DNA of 64,000 nt, from assembly GCF_034190915.1 (NCBI RefSeq), contig NW_026947503.1, positions 27,734,532 through 27,798,531 of the forward strand. Reading direction: 5' to 3'. Shown here one piece after another: positions 35,317-47,215 of the stretch. The position numbers were made by a program, and so were the translations under genes. Each line of letters starts with the position of its first letter. Position 1 is the first letter of the stretch. The notes below the pieces were generated by a model that saw only the letters and a list, made by a program, of their open reading frames with translations, was not told the DNA's origin and did not search any database. Origin of the DNA: Cavia porcellus. Taxonomy: Eukaryota > Chordata > Mammalia > Rodentia > Caviidae.

Positions 35317-37565
35317 GATTAGGAATACTCGTATCTGTCCATCTCAAGTGCAGTTAGCAGTTGCCGGTGAACAGATGACTTGGATAGGCTGGTATGTGCG
35401 ATTTTACACTCTGTATGTAGGCATCACTACAGCTCTGGCTGGCAGCTCAACCCAGACCACATATCGGTTTTATTTCTATACCCTCTTGATGACATGTAAT
35501 GGCCTTGTTGGCCTTCTTGTCTCAATACATTATATGTCTGAGCTTTCCAGATGGCAGAATTTTATGACCTACTTTTTGACTGCCCTGGAATGTATATGTA
35601 TATATGTGAACAAAAAAATACAAAATGATGGAAAGGTGTAAGAATATATTCACCAAGATACACACAAATATGCCAAGAGAGGTGACTATAAACAAAATAG
35701 TGAACGTGATGCTACTTTGTTTCCTATAGCAGTATATTATTAATTTACATATATTTGTCATTTTTGTTCCATGAAGGGCCATCAGGGAAACTGAAATGTG
35801 ACATTATTTGTCAGCAATAGTTTGAAGTTAATCTTGTCTTCAAACCATTGTAGGTAAGTTACTATTTACACCACATTCATCTTTTTAAAATATAGAACTA
35901 TTATGCTGCTTTTCCTTAACTTTCATGGCGTAAATTCTCTATGAGCTACAAATGTGCAAAGAGACAGTGATGCTGGGATTCCTTGGTTAGTTCTTTTCTA
36001 CACTGAAATTATCAAAGAATGTGCGTATCCAAAAGCTCGTGCATCTCGTGTATGAAAACATTCTACTGCTCTTTGAATCTTCCCTTGCCAACCTTGCGAC
36101 TGAGTGTTGTGCTTGACGTGAATCTGCTTAAAGGATCTTCGCCTTTATCCTTCTCTTATTCTTATTGCTTCTCTCAGCTTAACTGTAAAATCTCCTAGTT
36201 TTGCCATTTTTATCCCACAGGACATGACTATTTCTCTTTAATCTTTCATATTCATCTGATCTAGCTTTCCACTGAGCATGGATTTCCCATTTGGATTTAA
36301 GCTGCTTACAGAATTCTTATTTTGGCTAATTAGTTTTAATTCTGCAAGCTGAGAAAGAACTAAATACATCAGCTAAATACATCGGGTTTTGTCACTCTCC
36401 TCCCCACATAAAAAAAGTTCTGTCCCCAATGTAGGCACATAGAGCCTAAACAAGTGTGGGTTCAGACATCCATGGCACAGTACCTGTGGCATCCTTTTGT
36501 AGGGGACAGGACAACTTCCTGTGCTCAACCCTTCTTCCTGTCAAATGTCTTCCACCTCCTGCTTCTATTTGCTGCTTACAGGAACTTTTTCTGGTACATA
36601 AGCTTTTCATTCCCCAGTTGGGATATCTTAAAAATGCATAGATACGTGGAAAAAGGAGGATGATTTAAACGTACTTAAATTTAAATTCTTGTAGGTTTGC
36701 AAGAATGTTTTTTTTTCTTTTTTCAGAGAAAATTTCAATGAAGACAGATCCTGTCTAGAGACCAAACAGTTAAGAAAATGAAATTTTCCTATTTCACCAC
36801 TTGTGCACACGTATCTAGCAAAATCCAGACTTATTCAGTGAAACTGTCTACAGAGGAATGGCTGTGGTGAGGGGACCTCGGCTGCCCTAGAGTGAGCCCA
36901 AGGAAGGGCAAGTTAACCTAGAGCTCCTTTGGCCCACCAGCTTGCTTCACCTTTGCAAGAAGGAAACTTAAACTTTAAGGTACTCGTTATTCTACAGTTT
37001 GGATCAATAGTGTATAAAGCCAACAGATTATTTTCTACTTCTAAGGTGATCATAATTTGTCTAGAAGGATTTTAACTCATATTTGTTCCAAACAATATAA
37101 GTTTTTACATTATTTTGAGAAGACAGTTAACTTACACTAGCTATGTGTGCTACAGGCATAGCAACTCCTGAGCACACCTGAGACTATTTGGTAAAAATAG
37201 AGTCACAGACTCTGTCAACAGGAAACTAAGCAAGAAATGACACCAACCATACAATCAAAACAAAACAATTAAGCTTATTATCTTTTTAGTAAGTTACTAG
37301 AGAAACTGCAACAAATCAAGGAGAACTTTAAGTATTTCAATCTCACAAGAATTTTGATATTGACATTAAAATATTTAATTTTATTTTTCTATACTATTTC
37401 AAGGTATGTACACAACTAATTCCAACATATTCAATTAATAAGCACTTTGAATTATTATAGAGAAATCATCATACTGATAACTGCTTGAAAGTTCAAATAG
37501 TTTAAACTTTGTAACACAAAGCATGTAATTTAAAAATCTTACACTTGAACTTCATGATTCCCCAG
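35317..37565. other. No gene recognised
   Basis: A 97-codon plus-strand frame (35348-35641) is hydrophobic but unsupported. No repeat family is recognised. A T run lies near 36710. Confidence 0.45.
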
Positions 37566-37571
37566 AAGTTA

Positions 37572-37711
37572 CAGAAACATCATTCTTTTTTTTTTTTTTT
37601 TTTTGCCTTTTTCCTTTTTATTGGTACCAGGGATGGAACTCATGACTGCCTGCTTACAAGGCAGGCGCTTATGCTGCTGAGCTAAATCCCCAGCCCCAGA
37701 AACATCATTCT
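37572..37711 (-). mobile_element. ID-type SINE (antisense) with 15-bp target duplication
   Basis: Body 37587-37696: a T run, 'ttggtaccagggatggaact', an anticodon-arm-like block and 'gctgagctaaatccccagcc'. Flanked by a perfect repeat, 'cagaaacatcattct', at 37572-37586 and 37697-37711. Very similar to the copy nested in L1 ORF1, so it belongs to the same young subfamily. Confidence 0.95.
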
Positions 37712-38008
37712 CACAGTCTACAATTCTTTTCTCTCAAGTCTTATGTGTGTCTTCCTTTCAGAGACTTCAGCTGGTCCCATAGTTAATTATTATCCATATC
37801 TACATATACATACAGTTTTATTCTTGCATGTTTCTTTATCTGCAAACGTGCTACTAAATCAATGTCTAAAACTCAAAGAGCAAAATAATGCTCTTACCAA
37901 GTGATTTACCAAATAATTCCAATAACTTCCAGTGCTCCATCTACTACAGCATTGTCTACTTACCTTTTACTTTTTAAAAATAGTGCCTACATGGTACAAA
38001 ATTCAAAA

Positions 38009-38218
38009 CAATGTGCATTCCTGCTAGACATGGTGGCATCACCTTTACCCCCAGCTACTCAAAGGGCTGTTTTCGAAGGACGGTAAATTCAAGACCAGCC
38101 TAGGCAACTTAGAGAGACACTTCTCGAAATTTAAAAGGATTGGGCATGTAACTCAGCTCTCCCTGGGTTCAATCCTCAGTACCACAAAAACAAACAAACA
38201 AAACCAATATGCATTCCT
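38009..38218 (+). mobile_element. Proto-B1/ID composite SINE with 14-bp target duplication
   Basis: Body 38023-38204. A 7SL-derived B1-like left part ('agacatggtggcatcacctt', 'aattcaagaccagcctagg') is joined to an ID-like right part ('attgggcatgtaactcagct', 'gggttcaatcctcagtacca') and an A-rich tail. The B1 part lacks the internal duplication seen in the copy at 59308, so it is the proto-B1 form. Flanks 38009-38022 and 38205-38218 match at 13 of 14 bases. Confidence 0.88.
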
Positions 38219-38269
38219 TAGAAGTGTAGTTTTATATTATTTGTTTTTACTTTATAAATCCTTTAAAAT

Positions 38270-38929
38270 ATTTCAGGACTGATCTTTTTCATTTGCTTTT
38301 TATTTGCTTGCTAACACTCATCCACATTGTTACATGTCATGTAACATGTTACATTATAGTATTTTATTCAATAAATATAACACAGTATAATGACCCATTC
38401 TCCCATCAAAAAATATTTGAACTTATTTCAAACTTTTGCAGTTTGAAGAATGCGTGTGTCTTTGATTACTCATGTGCAAAATTTGTTCTAGGATAAAAAC
38501 CTAGGAGTGGTGTTGTCAATCTAAAGAAGATGCACAGTCAATTCAAAGACATTATACAAAATCACTTTCTAAGTTGGTTGAAACAATCACATCCTCATCA
38601 GTGGAAATAAGAGATCCTGTGGGTCTACGTATTCACCAACATTTGGTAAGGTCAGATCTTGATATTTGACAACAAAAGTAATGTAAATTGTTACATAATT
38701 AAATGTTGATGTTGGCATTTCCCTGACTACCCATGATATTGAACATTTCATATACCTAAGGGACATGTTCTGTAAAAACCCTCTTGTCTTTTGTTCATGT
38801 TACTAGCAACTATTTGATTTTTCTTACAGATTTGTAGGACTTAGATATTTTTTCTAATAAATCCTTATTTCTTGTGCCTGTTGCACATATTTGCCTACTT
38901 CGAATTTATCCATCACTCTTGCTTCATTT
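38270..38929 (-). mobile_element. Old antisense L1 (L1M type), 3' part
   Basis: Reversed L1 3'-region text: 'aacctaggagtggtgttgtc' near 38501, 'cacatcctcatcagtggaaa' near 38589, 'ggcatttccctgactaccca' near 38714. Heavily diverged. Confidence 0.65.
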
Positions 38930-39056
38930 ATTTATTTTTTATAGACAGAGTCTTTCAGTCACTAAGTTGCCCAGGCTGTTTTTCAAACTTGCAGTCATCC
39001 TGGCTCAGCTTCCCAAAGTGCTGGGAGTACAGGCATGCATCACCACGCCCAGCTAA
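38930..39056 (-). mobile_element. B1-type SINE (antisense)
   Basis: Reversed 7SL-derived text: 'agttgcccaggctgtttttc', 'cttcccaaagtgctgggagt', 'caggcatgcatcaccacgcc'. It splits the surrounding old L1. No target duplication was clear. Confidence 0.88.
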
Positions 39057-41000
39057 CTTGAGATGCCATTACTGAAAACTTCTATTCTAAACTCCTATCA
39101 TTATATAGCAAGCCCTGCTATTTCCCTTCTCTGTTTTTGTTATTGTTGTGTTATTTTTGGCTTTTTATCCTTTTATACAAATTTACAAAAGATTTTATTA
39201 CTTTTCATGAAAAACTCTTCAGATTGGAATTGCATTGAATATAGACATCAACATAGGAAATATATATTTTAGTGATAATTATTCCTATCAATAAACATGT
39301 GCATCTCTTAAGTTATGTAGATCGTGTGCTGTTTGCTAGATTTATTTCTAGGCATGTGATACTCTTTGATCATACTACAAATAATATCTTTAATTTTCTG
39401 GTTGTTTGCTATGCATTTATAGAAATGTAACTGACTTTGTATGTTAATTTAGCTAAACTAGTCAGTCATTTCTTATAATTCTTATAAATTATTTTAGATT
39501 TTCTGTTTTGACAGTCATATTAGGTAAAGAATTAAATTTTTATTCTTTTTTCTAATACTTAAGTATCGTTTTTTTGCTTTATTTCACTGATAGGACCCCA
39601 AATAATTGCTGAATGGAAGTAATTATCATGGGCATTCTGGTCTCATTTCAACTTTTGAATCAACGTTGCATCTTTGGAATGAACCCCACTTGTGACGTGC
39701 AGTATTTTGTATATTTTCCTAGACTCAATTTTCTTTTATCTTGTTAAGAACTTTTCATTTATATTCACAAGGGTTACAATTCTGCAATTTTTTTTAACTA
39801 TCTGCCTTGAGTATCAAGGTAACTCTAGTTTCACAAAGTGAATTCAGAAATATTCCCTGCTCCTCTATTTCTTGTAAGAGATTGCATAGAATTCTTGTTG
39901 ATTCTCCCTTAAATGTTTGGTAGGCTTCTCCATTAAACCCATCAGAGCCCGGAGATTTCTTTTTGAAGTTCTTTTAGTTACACGTTCAATGGCCTTAATA
40001 TTATAGGACTATTCAAATTACTTGTTTCAAGGTGGATAAATTACAAAAGTTAGTATTTTTCAAAAATTTATTCATTTCATCTAAGTTACTACATTTATGT
40101 GTGTAGAGTTGTTCACAATATTTCCTTATCCTTTTGATTCTTGTAGGGTCTGTACAAATATTCCCTGTTTGTATTCTAATAATAGTAATTTTCATTCTTG
40201 CTCTTTTTTTCTTTATTGGTCTTGCCAGAGGTTTGTCAACTTTATTGTTCTTTCAAAGAATCACCTCTTGTTCTATTGATTTCTTCTTTAGCATTTCATT
40301 TTCAATTTTATTGATTTTTACAATAATTTTTATTGTTTTCTTCCTTCTTGCTTTGAATTGATCTTCTTTTTCTGTATTATTGGGGTAGACACTCAGATTA
40401 TCTTACTTTTTCAAATGTACCCATTTAACACTATAAATTTCTGTATTGGCAATGCTGTAGCTCACAAAACTTGTACCATACAAATGAGTTGTTGTCATTT
40501 TATGTTCACTCCTTTCCATTGATTTTTTTTTAATCTTTAAAGGCTTCTTTTTTGACTCCTGAATTATTTACAATCTATAGTTTAAAACTGTTCTGAGTTT
40601 TTTTTTCCTGTTATGCCTCAGTCATCATCTGTGTTTTACAGTCTTTGTTTTAGTGGTTGTAATTTGTTGTTCTACCATTTCTTTTGGTTCTTTATATCTT
40701 CTATTTTGGGGGGGGGCTGAGGCTATTTTTTAATCAGCTTCAAGTGTGACTCTAAGTTTTCATCAAAGTATTTTAGTGATGGTTAGTTTAAAATTTGGGG
40801 GGGGGGTAATTACAACGTCTTTGTCATCTCAGTTCTGAAACCAAATGATTATTTTTCTTATTCAATATGAGATCTTTCTGAAGCTTGATATAGTAAACAA
40901 CTTTTCAATTTGAAACTGAGTATTTTGAGTATTATGGAATGCTGGGTATTTTTTACACCCCTTTTTTTGATGTCTTGTGATGATATCATCCTTAACAAGG
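39057..41000 (-). mobile_element. Old antisense L1M, ORF2 region
   Basis: Reversed ORF2 landmarks in order: 'ggaattgcattgaatataga' near 39226, 'catctttggaatgaacccca' near 39669, 'ttaaacccatcagagcccgg' near 39934 (the SPGPDG-type motif in reverse), and 'tattggtcttgccagaggtt' near 40214. Frames are destroyed. Confidence 0.75.
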
Positions 41001-41002
41001 GA

Positions 41003-41003
<1 letters not shown>

Positions 41004-41046
<43 letters not shown>

Positions 41047-41067
41047 CTGTCTGTCTGTCTGTCTGTG
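41004..41067. repeat. (TG)n then (CTGT)n microsatellite
   Basis: About 40 bases of TG followed by CTGT units. Confidence 0.97.
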
Positions 41068-41069
41068 AC

Positions 41070-42700
41070 TTCCCAGCGTTTGGAGAATTCTCTGGTTGTC
41101 TAATGGTTGCACATTAAGACCTGAGGAATAAGCTCTCTTCCTTACTGCTGGGTAGAGATGGGAACCCAGCTCCCCGCCAGTCTTACCCTAATATAATAGT
41201 TCCAACAGTGCCTTATTATCACTTCTCTGGCCTGTGCTGGGATGTCATTACTAATTTGTGGTGTTGAAAGACCTAACTCTCTGCTGGAAACCCCCTGATG
41301 TCATCATAGGCAGGAGGATGGGACTTCATTCTTTCAGGTTGACTCATGACGTGGAATCCACTGACCATGAAGAAGAATTTGACAGAAAGAGAAACTTGGA
41401 CTCCCTACTCAACCTCCTCTGACATCATCCAGCATGAGAATTAGGTGCCTCTCTCAATTTTGCTTTATGTATCTAGAGGTTTTTTTGTAATTTATCATTA
41501 TCCCCCGGTCATAATTATGCTCTTTCTTTGCTCTGACTTAAATAGGTATTAATATATCAAAATTTTCTTTAGTATTCACCTTCATTATTTTTTTGTATTT
41601 TTTTTTTAGTATCATGATGCCATGAGTGTGTTTATCGTAAACAGAATGTTTCTTGGTGTTTTCTACCCTAACCTGTGTGTTTTTCATTTGTGTTTTTCTT
41701 CTTTTATATATTATAATTATAGATTTTTTAGAAACATTTTTAACCTAATTTAATCCCTACTTTTTCTTGTTTATTTTTAACTCATTTTCTAATTTTTTCT
41801 TGTAATTAAGGGTCTCTTTGTACCTCCTAATAAACATCTTACATTTCAATTAACCTTTATTTCTCATAATGATATTATTCTGATTTCCACAATTTTCAAG
41901 TTATTACAAAGACATCATTTCATTTTTCTACCATAGTAATGTTTAAGGGACAAAAAATAAAACTAACAAGCTATTGAAATCATTTTTATTTCATATATTT
42001 ATTCTAGCATCTGCTGAATTTATGCTTCTACTTAAAGTACTTTATCCAAACCTCTTTTCAATGAAGATGTTTTTGTAGTAAAATGTCTGAACTGTGATAC
42101 GATCAAATATCATTACCTAGCTCTCATATTCGAAACACAATTTGCCAAGATACAAAATTCTAGATTTTAAAATATCTTTCTTAGACATTATTAAAATACC
42201 ACAATTTCTTAGATTCAGTTTCTTTAAAAAGTGACAAGTAACCTATTTCCTCTCTATGTGTCTGTTCTCTTAGAACTCCTTTTCTTTGACTATTTAATCA
42301 CTGTATGTTTCAGTAAGATTTTCTCTCCCTATCAATCTAAAGGACCTTTAGACAATCTGAGATTTTTTTCATCTTTTCATTGTTAAATCCCAAAAAGTTT
42401 ATTCCTGCAAATATTTCTATCCATCATTATCTGTATCTTTTATGGCACTCTTACTGTTTAGAATTCTTTCTTCCACTATTTGTTTTCTTAGTAACTTTTA
42501 TTTTATATTTGCCTTTTTTGTCCTTTCTTTTTGGGATTATTTCAATCTTATCTTCCTCATTACTATATTTTTGTTACCTAATATTGCTGCTGTATTGTTA
42601 TAGTACTTTTTGTTCTTATTTCATATTGCTAGTATTTCCCATTCCTTACGTGTCTTAGAATTTTCATTAGGATAACTTAAGATTATTTATGTCTGTCTAA
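41070..42700 (-). mobile_element. Probable old L1-derived sequence, 5' parts
   Basis: A GC-richer patch (41130-41470; 'ttactgctgggtagagatgg', 'ctctgctggaaaccccctga') resembles old L1 5' UTR text. The AT-rich part to 42700 resembles reversed ORF1/ORF2 N-terminal text. The order is not fully that of a single element, so two fragments may be joined. Confidence 0.4.
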
Positions 42701-43387
42701 CCATCCTGCCTGGGCCCTGGCCCATGGCCAGGTCTTTCTTGTGAAATTGTTGTGTTACTCATATGACCTGCTGTTGTGGACTGTGACCTCATTGCCCACT
42801 GAGGGCATTAGGCAGCGTGTATGGGAAGAGGCTGACCTCAGCCTTTTTTGGGTACTTAGTGCATGGGTGGGGACAGTGTGAATGGGATTTAGCGCGGAGA
42901 GTTTTCTGGCACAGGGACCAGGACACCAAAATTCATTATTCCTCACTCCATAAAACAGCCCTTGGCAGAGTTTCATTGTTTGCCCTTGTGGGAAAATCTA
43001 CATTAAGAGGTATTCCAACATTTGTGAATCTCCAGGCCTAGGGATTTAGAAAGGAAAGAAACGAGGCAGAGAACTGATCTGAGCTTGGTGTGCTACACCT
43101 GTTAACACTCGGCACCTCGTAAGCGGAAGTCTGTGCTACTGCATTTTTATTTTTCAAGGCATCAGGACCGGTGATCAGAGCCACTGCAAGTTCAAGGTTG
43201 GCCATTATTTGCAGCAAAGTTGACAGAAGTAAGTAGGTGGCAATGTTATCCTCCTACAGAAATGCTGGGCTGCCCCCCCCTCCCCTCTGCTCACTCCTTG
43301 GCCCCAACACAGAACATTTCCAAAACAGCTCATATCCCTCCAAGAGTGGCTCATTTTTTCCCCATGGTCTAGTATTTTCCCTCTGTG
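42701..43387. other. Unclassified GC-richer segment
   Basis: More GC-rich than its neighbours, with a C run at 43270-43280. Short frames on both strands are unsupported. It may be an old LTR but I cannot show this. Confidence 0.35.
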
Positions 43388-43520
43388 GCAGTGATTTTTA
43401 ATCTTCGCCATATATTAAATTCCCATGGGGAGATTTTTTTTTAATTCCAATACTCAGACAGCACCTCACCCCAATTAATTTAGAAGCTTTTGCGATGAGT
43501 AAGCCATAGGTTTTTTTTGC
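43388..43520. repeat. MER5-like hAT element, left part
   Basis: 'ggcagtgatttttaatcttc', 'attaaattcccatggggaga' and 'agcacctcaccccaattaat' follow the MER5-type order. The matching other end is at about 44120-44185, so the element appears split by the RPL21 insertion. Confidence 0.6.
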
Positions 43521-43642
43521 TGTTGTTCCTTTGTTTTTGCTTTTTTTTTTCTTCTTGTTTTTATAGTCTGGAGGGTTTTTTTCTCCTTCTTCTCCTCCTT
43601 CTTCTTCTTCTCCTTTTTCTTCTTCTTCTTCTTTTACAACTT
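43521..43642 (-). other. A-rich/GAA-rich tail of the RPL21 retrocopy
   Basis: Directly after the reversed RPL21 stop codon, the minus strand is a long purine-rich run of GAA/GGA units (43576-43635) continuing into A runs. This is best explained as an expanded poly-A tail. Confidence 0.6.
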
Positions 43643-44080
43643 TTATGCCATGAACTCATTGACAGTAGATCCTAGCACCATCCTAGCACTTTCCTGTTGG
43701 TTCTGACAAAGTGCCCTGCCATGGCCAGCGTAGTCCGGTGCTTTTGTGGAAGCCAGACACCTTTTCCTTTGGCTTCCATCTTTTTCTGATCATTTTCCTT
43801 CACTTATTTCAGGATGCTATTTTGGCTCATCACGTACATTAATTCTTTTGGCAAGAATGTTTCCCTGAACGTGTTTGTTTACAACAACACCAGCAGCGTG
43901 CTGGGTACCAGTGGAAACCCTTCCAGCTTCGCCATGGTAACATTTGTGGCCATTCCCTCTGTTTCACCAATAATCCCTCTCTTGCAGATTTACATGTATG
44001 TGGCCAAAGGAACTATTCCATGTTTTATGCGATGCCTCAGAGTTTGAGCAGGTACCTCTCCTCTTTTCTTCTGTTTCCAT
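43643..44080 (-). pseudogene. RPL21: Ribosomal protein L21 (eL21) processed pseudogene
   Basis: Intronless antisense copy. The derived start ATG is at 44080 and the stop at 43643. Recognisable pieces appear in shifting frames: 'KRRGT' just after the start, then [30 protein letters not shown] and a terminal NEFMA. It spans 438 bp against about 483 for an intact coding region, so small deletions and frameshifts have accumulated, with several stops. It lacks introns and has a purine-rich tail on the 3' side, so it is an L1-mobilised retrocopy. It seems to have landed inside a MER5-like element. No function is expected. Confidence 0.92.
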
Positions 44081-44119
44081 CGTTCTGGCAAAGTGGGAGG
44101 AGGTAGGAATGCATCAGGC

Positions 44120-44185
44120 ATCGGTTTTTCAAAATCCTCAGGACATGTCATGTGCAGCCAGAGTTGAGAACTATGACTCTAGCTC
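44120..44185. repeat. MER5-like hAT element, right part
   Basis: 'caggacatgtcatgtgcagc' and 'cagagttgagaactatgact' match the right end of MER5-type elements, completing the piece at 43388. Confidence 0.6.
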
Positions 44186-44409
44186 CTTCAGGTTCACCTT
44201 GGAGATAGAAGCAGCAATTGAAGTAATTTAGCCGCTACTAAAACCATAAATGATCTTTTCTTAGCCAAATGCAACTGTTTTCTTTTTCTAAGTCTTCAGC
44301 TTCTTTGGCGTCTCCTTGCCCTTGAACTGGATTCCTGAAAGGTCATTTCTTCCTGTTTTAGCTTCTGATCTTAGACACTATCTTGGTTCTTGCCTAACCT
44401 CTAGCACTG

Positions 44410-44720
44410 CTTTTTTTCTCCCTTATTCTCCCATTCAAACTATAGGTAGCTGCTTCTTAATATCCTTGATCCCTGATCTTTCCTCCTCTCCAAAATCTCT
44501 GCCAGCAAGTACATCTACACAGCTCCATGCCGATCACAAGCCCTCTTACCTGTTCTTTCTCTAATACTCTTCCACTTAAATGTCAGCTGCATCTTCAACT
44601 CCGTATGTCGAAAAAGAGACCCATAATTCCTGCCTAAACCTACGTCTCCTTATGAATTCCTTCTGCTGATACGGGTTTTATTTTTAGAGTCATCTCTGGC
44701 TCTTTGTTTTACAACTTATT
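44410..44720 (+). repeat. Unnamed ancient interspersed repeat, copy 1
   Basis: Pyrimidine-rich text with 'aaatgtcagctgcatcttca' and 'gagacccataattcctgcc' resembles an old mammalian repeat also seen at 46640-46830. I could not name the family. Confidence 0.35.
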
Positions 44721-44839
44721 TCAAAATTCTGCTGGGTTTTTTGAACAATATGCTCCTTACATTCTCTTTATCATCAATCAAGCTGTAATAATTTACTATG
44801 AATTATGACCAAAAATACAAGTGAGTGTTTAAATGTTTT

Positions 44840-45140
44840 AAAATTTATTATAGTAAAAGACACATTGCCATCAATCACCCTCAAAACGCTCCCTCTCGCT
44901 TCAGACAGGTTTATCCTATTATTCTTACAAATTTCTGAAGCGGTTCTCAAAGTCCTTTTCCAAGAGTTTCTTTAATTGTGCTGCTGTGGCTACGTGGATG
45001 TCCTGAACTGATTCAAAATGCTTACCTCCATGGTCATTTTGACTTTAAGGAAGATCAAGACTTTTTCCAGGGCCAGATGTGGCAAGCAAGATGGGTGAGG
45101 ACACTGCTTAATGTCTGCACAAGCTTGCTTTTTCAGCAAC
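44840..45140 (-). mobile_element. Tc1/mariner transposase remnant (antisense)
   Basis: The + strand reads as a reversed mariner transposase region: 'gcggttctcaaagtcctttt', 'tggatgtcctgaactgattc', 'gggccagatgtggcaagcaa'. Frames are broken and no terminal inverted repeats were found. Old DNA transposon. Confidence 0.5.
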
Positions 45141-45544
45141 ATTCACCATATTTTTAAAATCACACCTCAGTAAAAAGGATTTCCAGAACTGCCTCAGAAA
45201 GTGGCAGGAACAGTGGGATGCGTTTGAAGGTAAGGGGAGTATTTTGTGTCTTTCATTGTAATAAGCTTTTAAAATTTAAACCCTCATTGTATTTTTCATT
45301 CATTGCTGGTAGACTATTAAGTCTGCCTCTTGTCCAACTGCCTTCCCTTTGTAACTCCCTACCACAAAGTAATCAATATAACACTGATAGATACCTAATT
45401 AGGATACAATTCCAGTTTTGTAAGTCACCACTCATTGCTCAAAACCCTTTCGCGCCCTGGTTATCCAATGACTGTTAAGTATGGCCCAAGCTATTTTGGG
45501 GCCATTTTTTACAAACATTAGATGGAGTTTTTTTAAGTGACCAG
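45141..45544. other. No gene recognised
   Basis: One 86-codon frame (45218-45478) has no recognisable similarity. Confidence 0.45.
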
Positions 45545-45665
45545 GATATAAACTTTGAATCAGAGAGATTTGGTTTTCAATTCTAATTTATCACTACTAA
45601 TGTGAATAAGTTCTCCATGCAATACAGACCTTAATTCCACAACTAAACAAAAACAAAAGTAAAAC
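45545..45665 (+). repeat. MIR fragment
   Basis: 'gaatcagagagatttggttt', 'caattctaatttatcactac' and 'taatgtgaataagttctcca' follow the MIR core order, strongly diverged. Confidence 0.5.
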
Positions 45666-45798
45666 CCAGACAAAATGCCAGTGAACTAATAGCAGTATTT
45701 TGTATAAATTATGGTATCATAATATTTTTTGTTTGATTTTTAACTTCTCTTTTGTATCTCATTTATGAGTAAGAAGATAGGGAGGACCGTGGATGTGG

Positions 45799-45799
45799 G

Positions 45800-45842
<43 letters not shown>
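45799..45842. repeat. (GT)n microsatellite
   Basis: GT dinucleotides with one GC interruption. Confidence 0.97.
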
Positions 45843-45845
<3 letters not shown>

Positions 45846-46189
45846 ATTGTTTTGTTTGCTCTTCAGTCATTGAATGTATCTGTTTTCCTGGCTATGTTCT
45901 ATGCCAAGACTGACAATAGCCCACAGGCCTGCCTTGGAATGAACCCAGCCACACCCATTCTTTCAAGTAATGTCATAGCCTGTTTTCCTGCTACACCAGC
46001 TTAGTTTGAAAGTTAGGTCAGAGATCTTATAGTTTACAAAGTCCGCAGCATTTGCTGCCTGGCTCTGTGCAGAAAAAGTCTACTAATCCCTATTCTATTT
46101 TCTGTGCCTTTTACTCTCCACATTGCCTCCCCCAGGATAGTGTTTATAAAATAATGTTCACAGCTCCTAGATACAGCCTGGTCCACATC

Positions 46190-46625
46190 TCTTGAAATAT
46201 GATCTGGACTTAATGACTTGCTTCTAGCACAGGGAAGAATGTCACTTCTTAGAATAGGCCACAAAAGGTGCAGTAGTGTCTACTTTGCAAGATCCCCAGG
46301 TCTGGGAGAAGCTAATCATCCGATCATGAAGAAACTCAAGCTGCCTAATGAAGTCCCAGGTAGACAAGAGCTGAAGCCACCTGACAACAGTCCGTGCCAA
46401 ATGACCAACCACATGAGAGCTGCCTTAGAAGCCCTCATCTCCATTACAAGAACCACCATGTAATACCTCACAAGGAATACCAGGACAGAACTTTACAGGG
46501 GTGCCAAAACAGAACCACCTAGCTAAGCCCTTCCAAATGCCTGGCCATTGCAACTGCGTGGGTAATAAATGATTAAAGTTGTTTTAAGTCATCCACTTTT
46601 GAGTTAATGTTCTATATAATAAAAG
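46190..46625 (+). mobile_element. MLT1-like MaLR LTR remnant
   Basis: 'cttaatgacttgcttctagc', 'gaataggccacaaaaggtgc', then 'gtaataaatgattaaagttg' and 'ttttaagtcatccacttttg' near the end match the order of MLT1-type LTRs. Confidence 0.65.
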
Positions 46626-46639
46626 ACATTAAATGTACC

Positions 46640-46830
46640 AGAACACCTTCAGTTACCATCTACAGACGAAGCTCAAATGCACGTCCACATCCCAGACATC
46701 TCCTCCAATCTCAAAACTTGATATGTAATTGCCAGTGTCACATCTCTTCTTAAATATCTCAAATTCATCAAAAAACCAACAGATGCAAGTTATTTGTCCT
46801 TTCCCACTTAAATATGATCTTTCCTCATGT
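46640..46830 (+). repeat. Unnamed ancient interspersed repeat, copy 2
   Basis: 'ccacatcccagacatctcct' followed by 'aaatatctcaaattcatc' resembles the same ancient family as 44410-44720, covering a slightly earlier part. Confidence 0.35.
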
Positions 46831-47215
46831 CTTAGTCACTTTTCTTTTTGCTGGGATAAAATAGACAATATCCACAACTAAAAGGAGGAAAGTCTTATTT
46901 TGACCACATTTCAATCCACAGTGGGCTGGCTCCCAGGCAAGGTGATGTGTCATAGGGACACAGCAAAGGAGTAGTTGCTCATCTCATGATGGTCAAGGAC
47001 CAGGAGGGGAGATGTAACTTTCTGAAGCATACCCACAGTGTTTTCTTCAGAGCTCACCTCCTAAAAGCAAGCCAGCTATAATGTCCCTATGGTACAGTTA
47101 CCCCCCAAAGGTCCCACCTAGGATCCCAAGAGAATCTGGGAAACATCTGGGTATAAATCATAGCTCCCCAGTAATTCCCATTTCAGTAAATGGCATAATG
47201 AGCTTAATCTATGAA
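46831..47215 (-). mobile_element. MaLR-like LTR remnant (antisense)
   Basis: Opens 'catgtcttagtcacttttct', then 'ggaggaaagtcttattttga' and 'caatccacagtgggctggct', with 'ggtcccacctaggatccca' later. This is the reversed layout of a MaLR LTR. Confidence 0.55.

Noticed and set aside
35348..35641. A 97-codon hydrophobic frame resembling a small membrane protein
   Set aside because: No start context, homologue, splice context or codon bias supports it; such frames arise by chance at this length.
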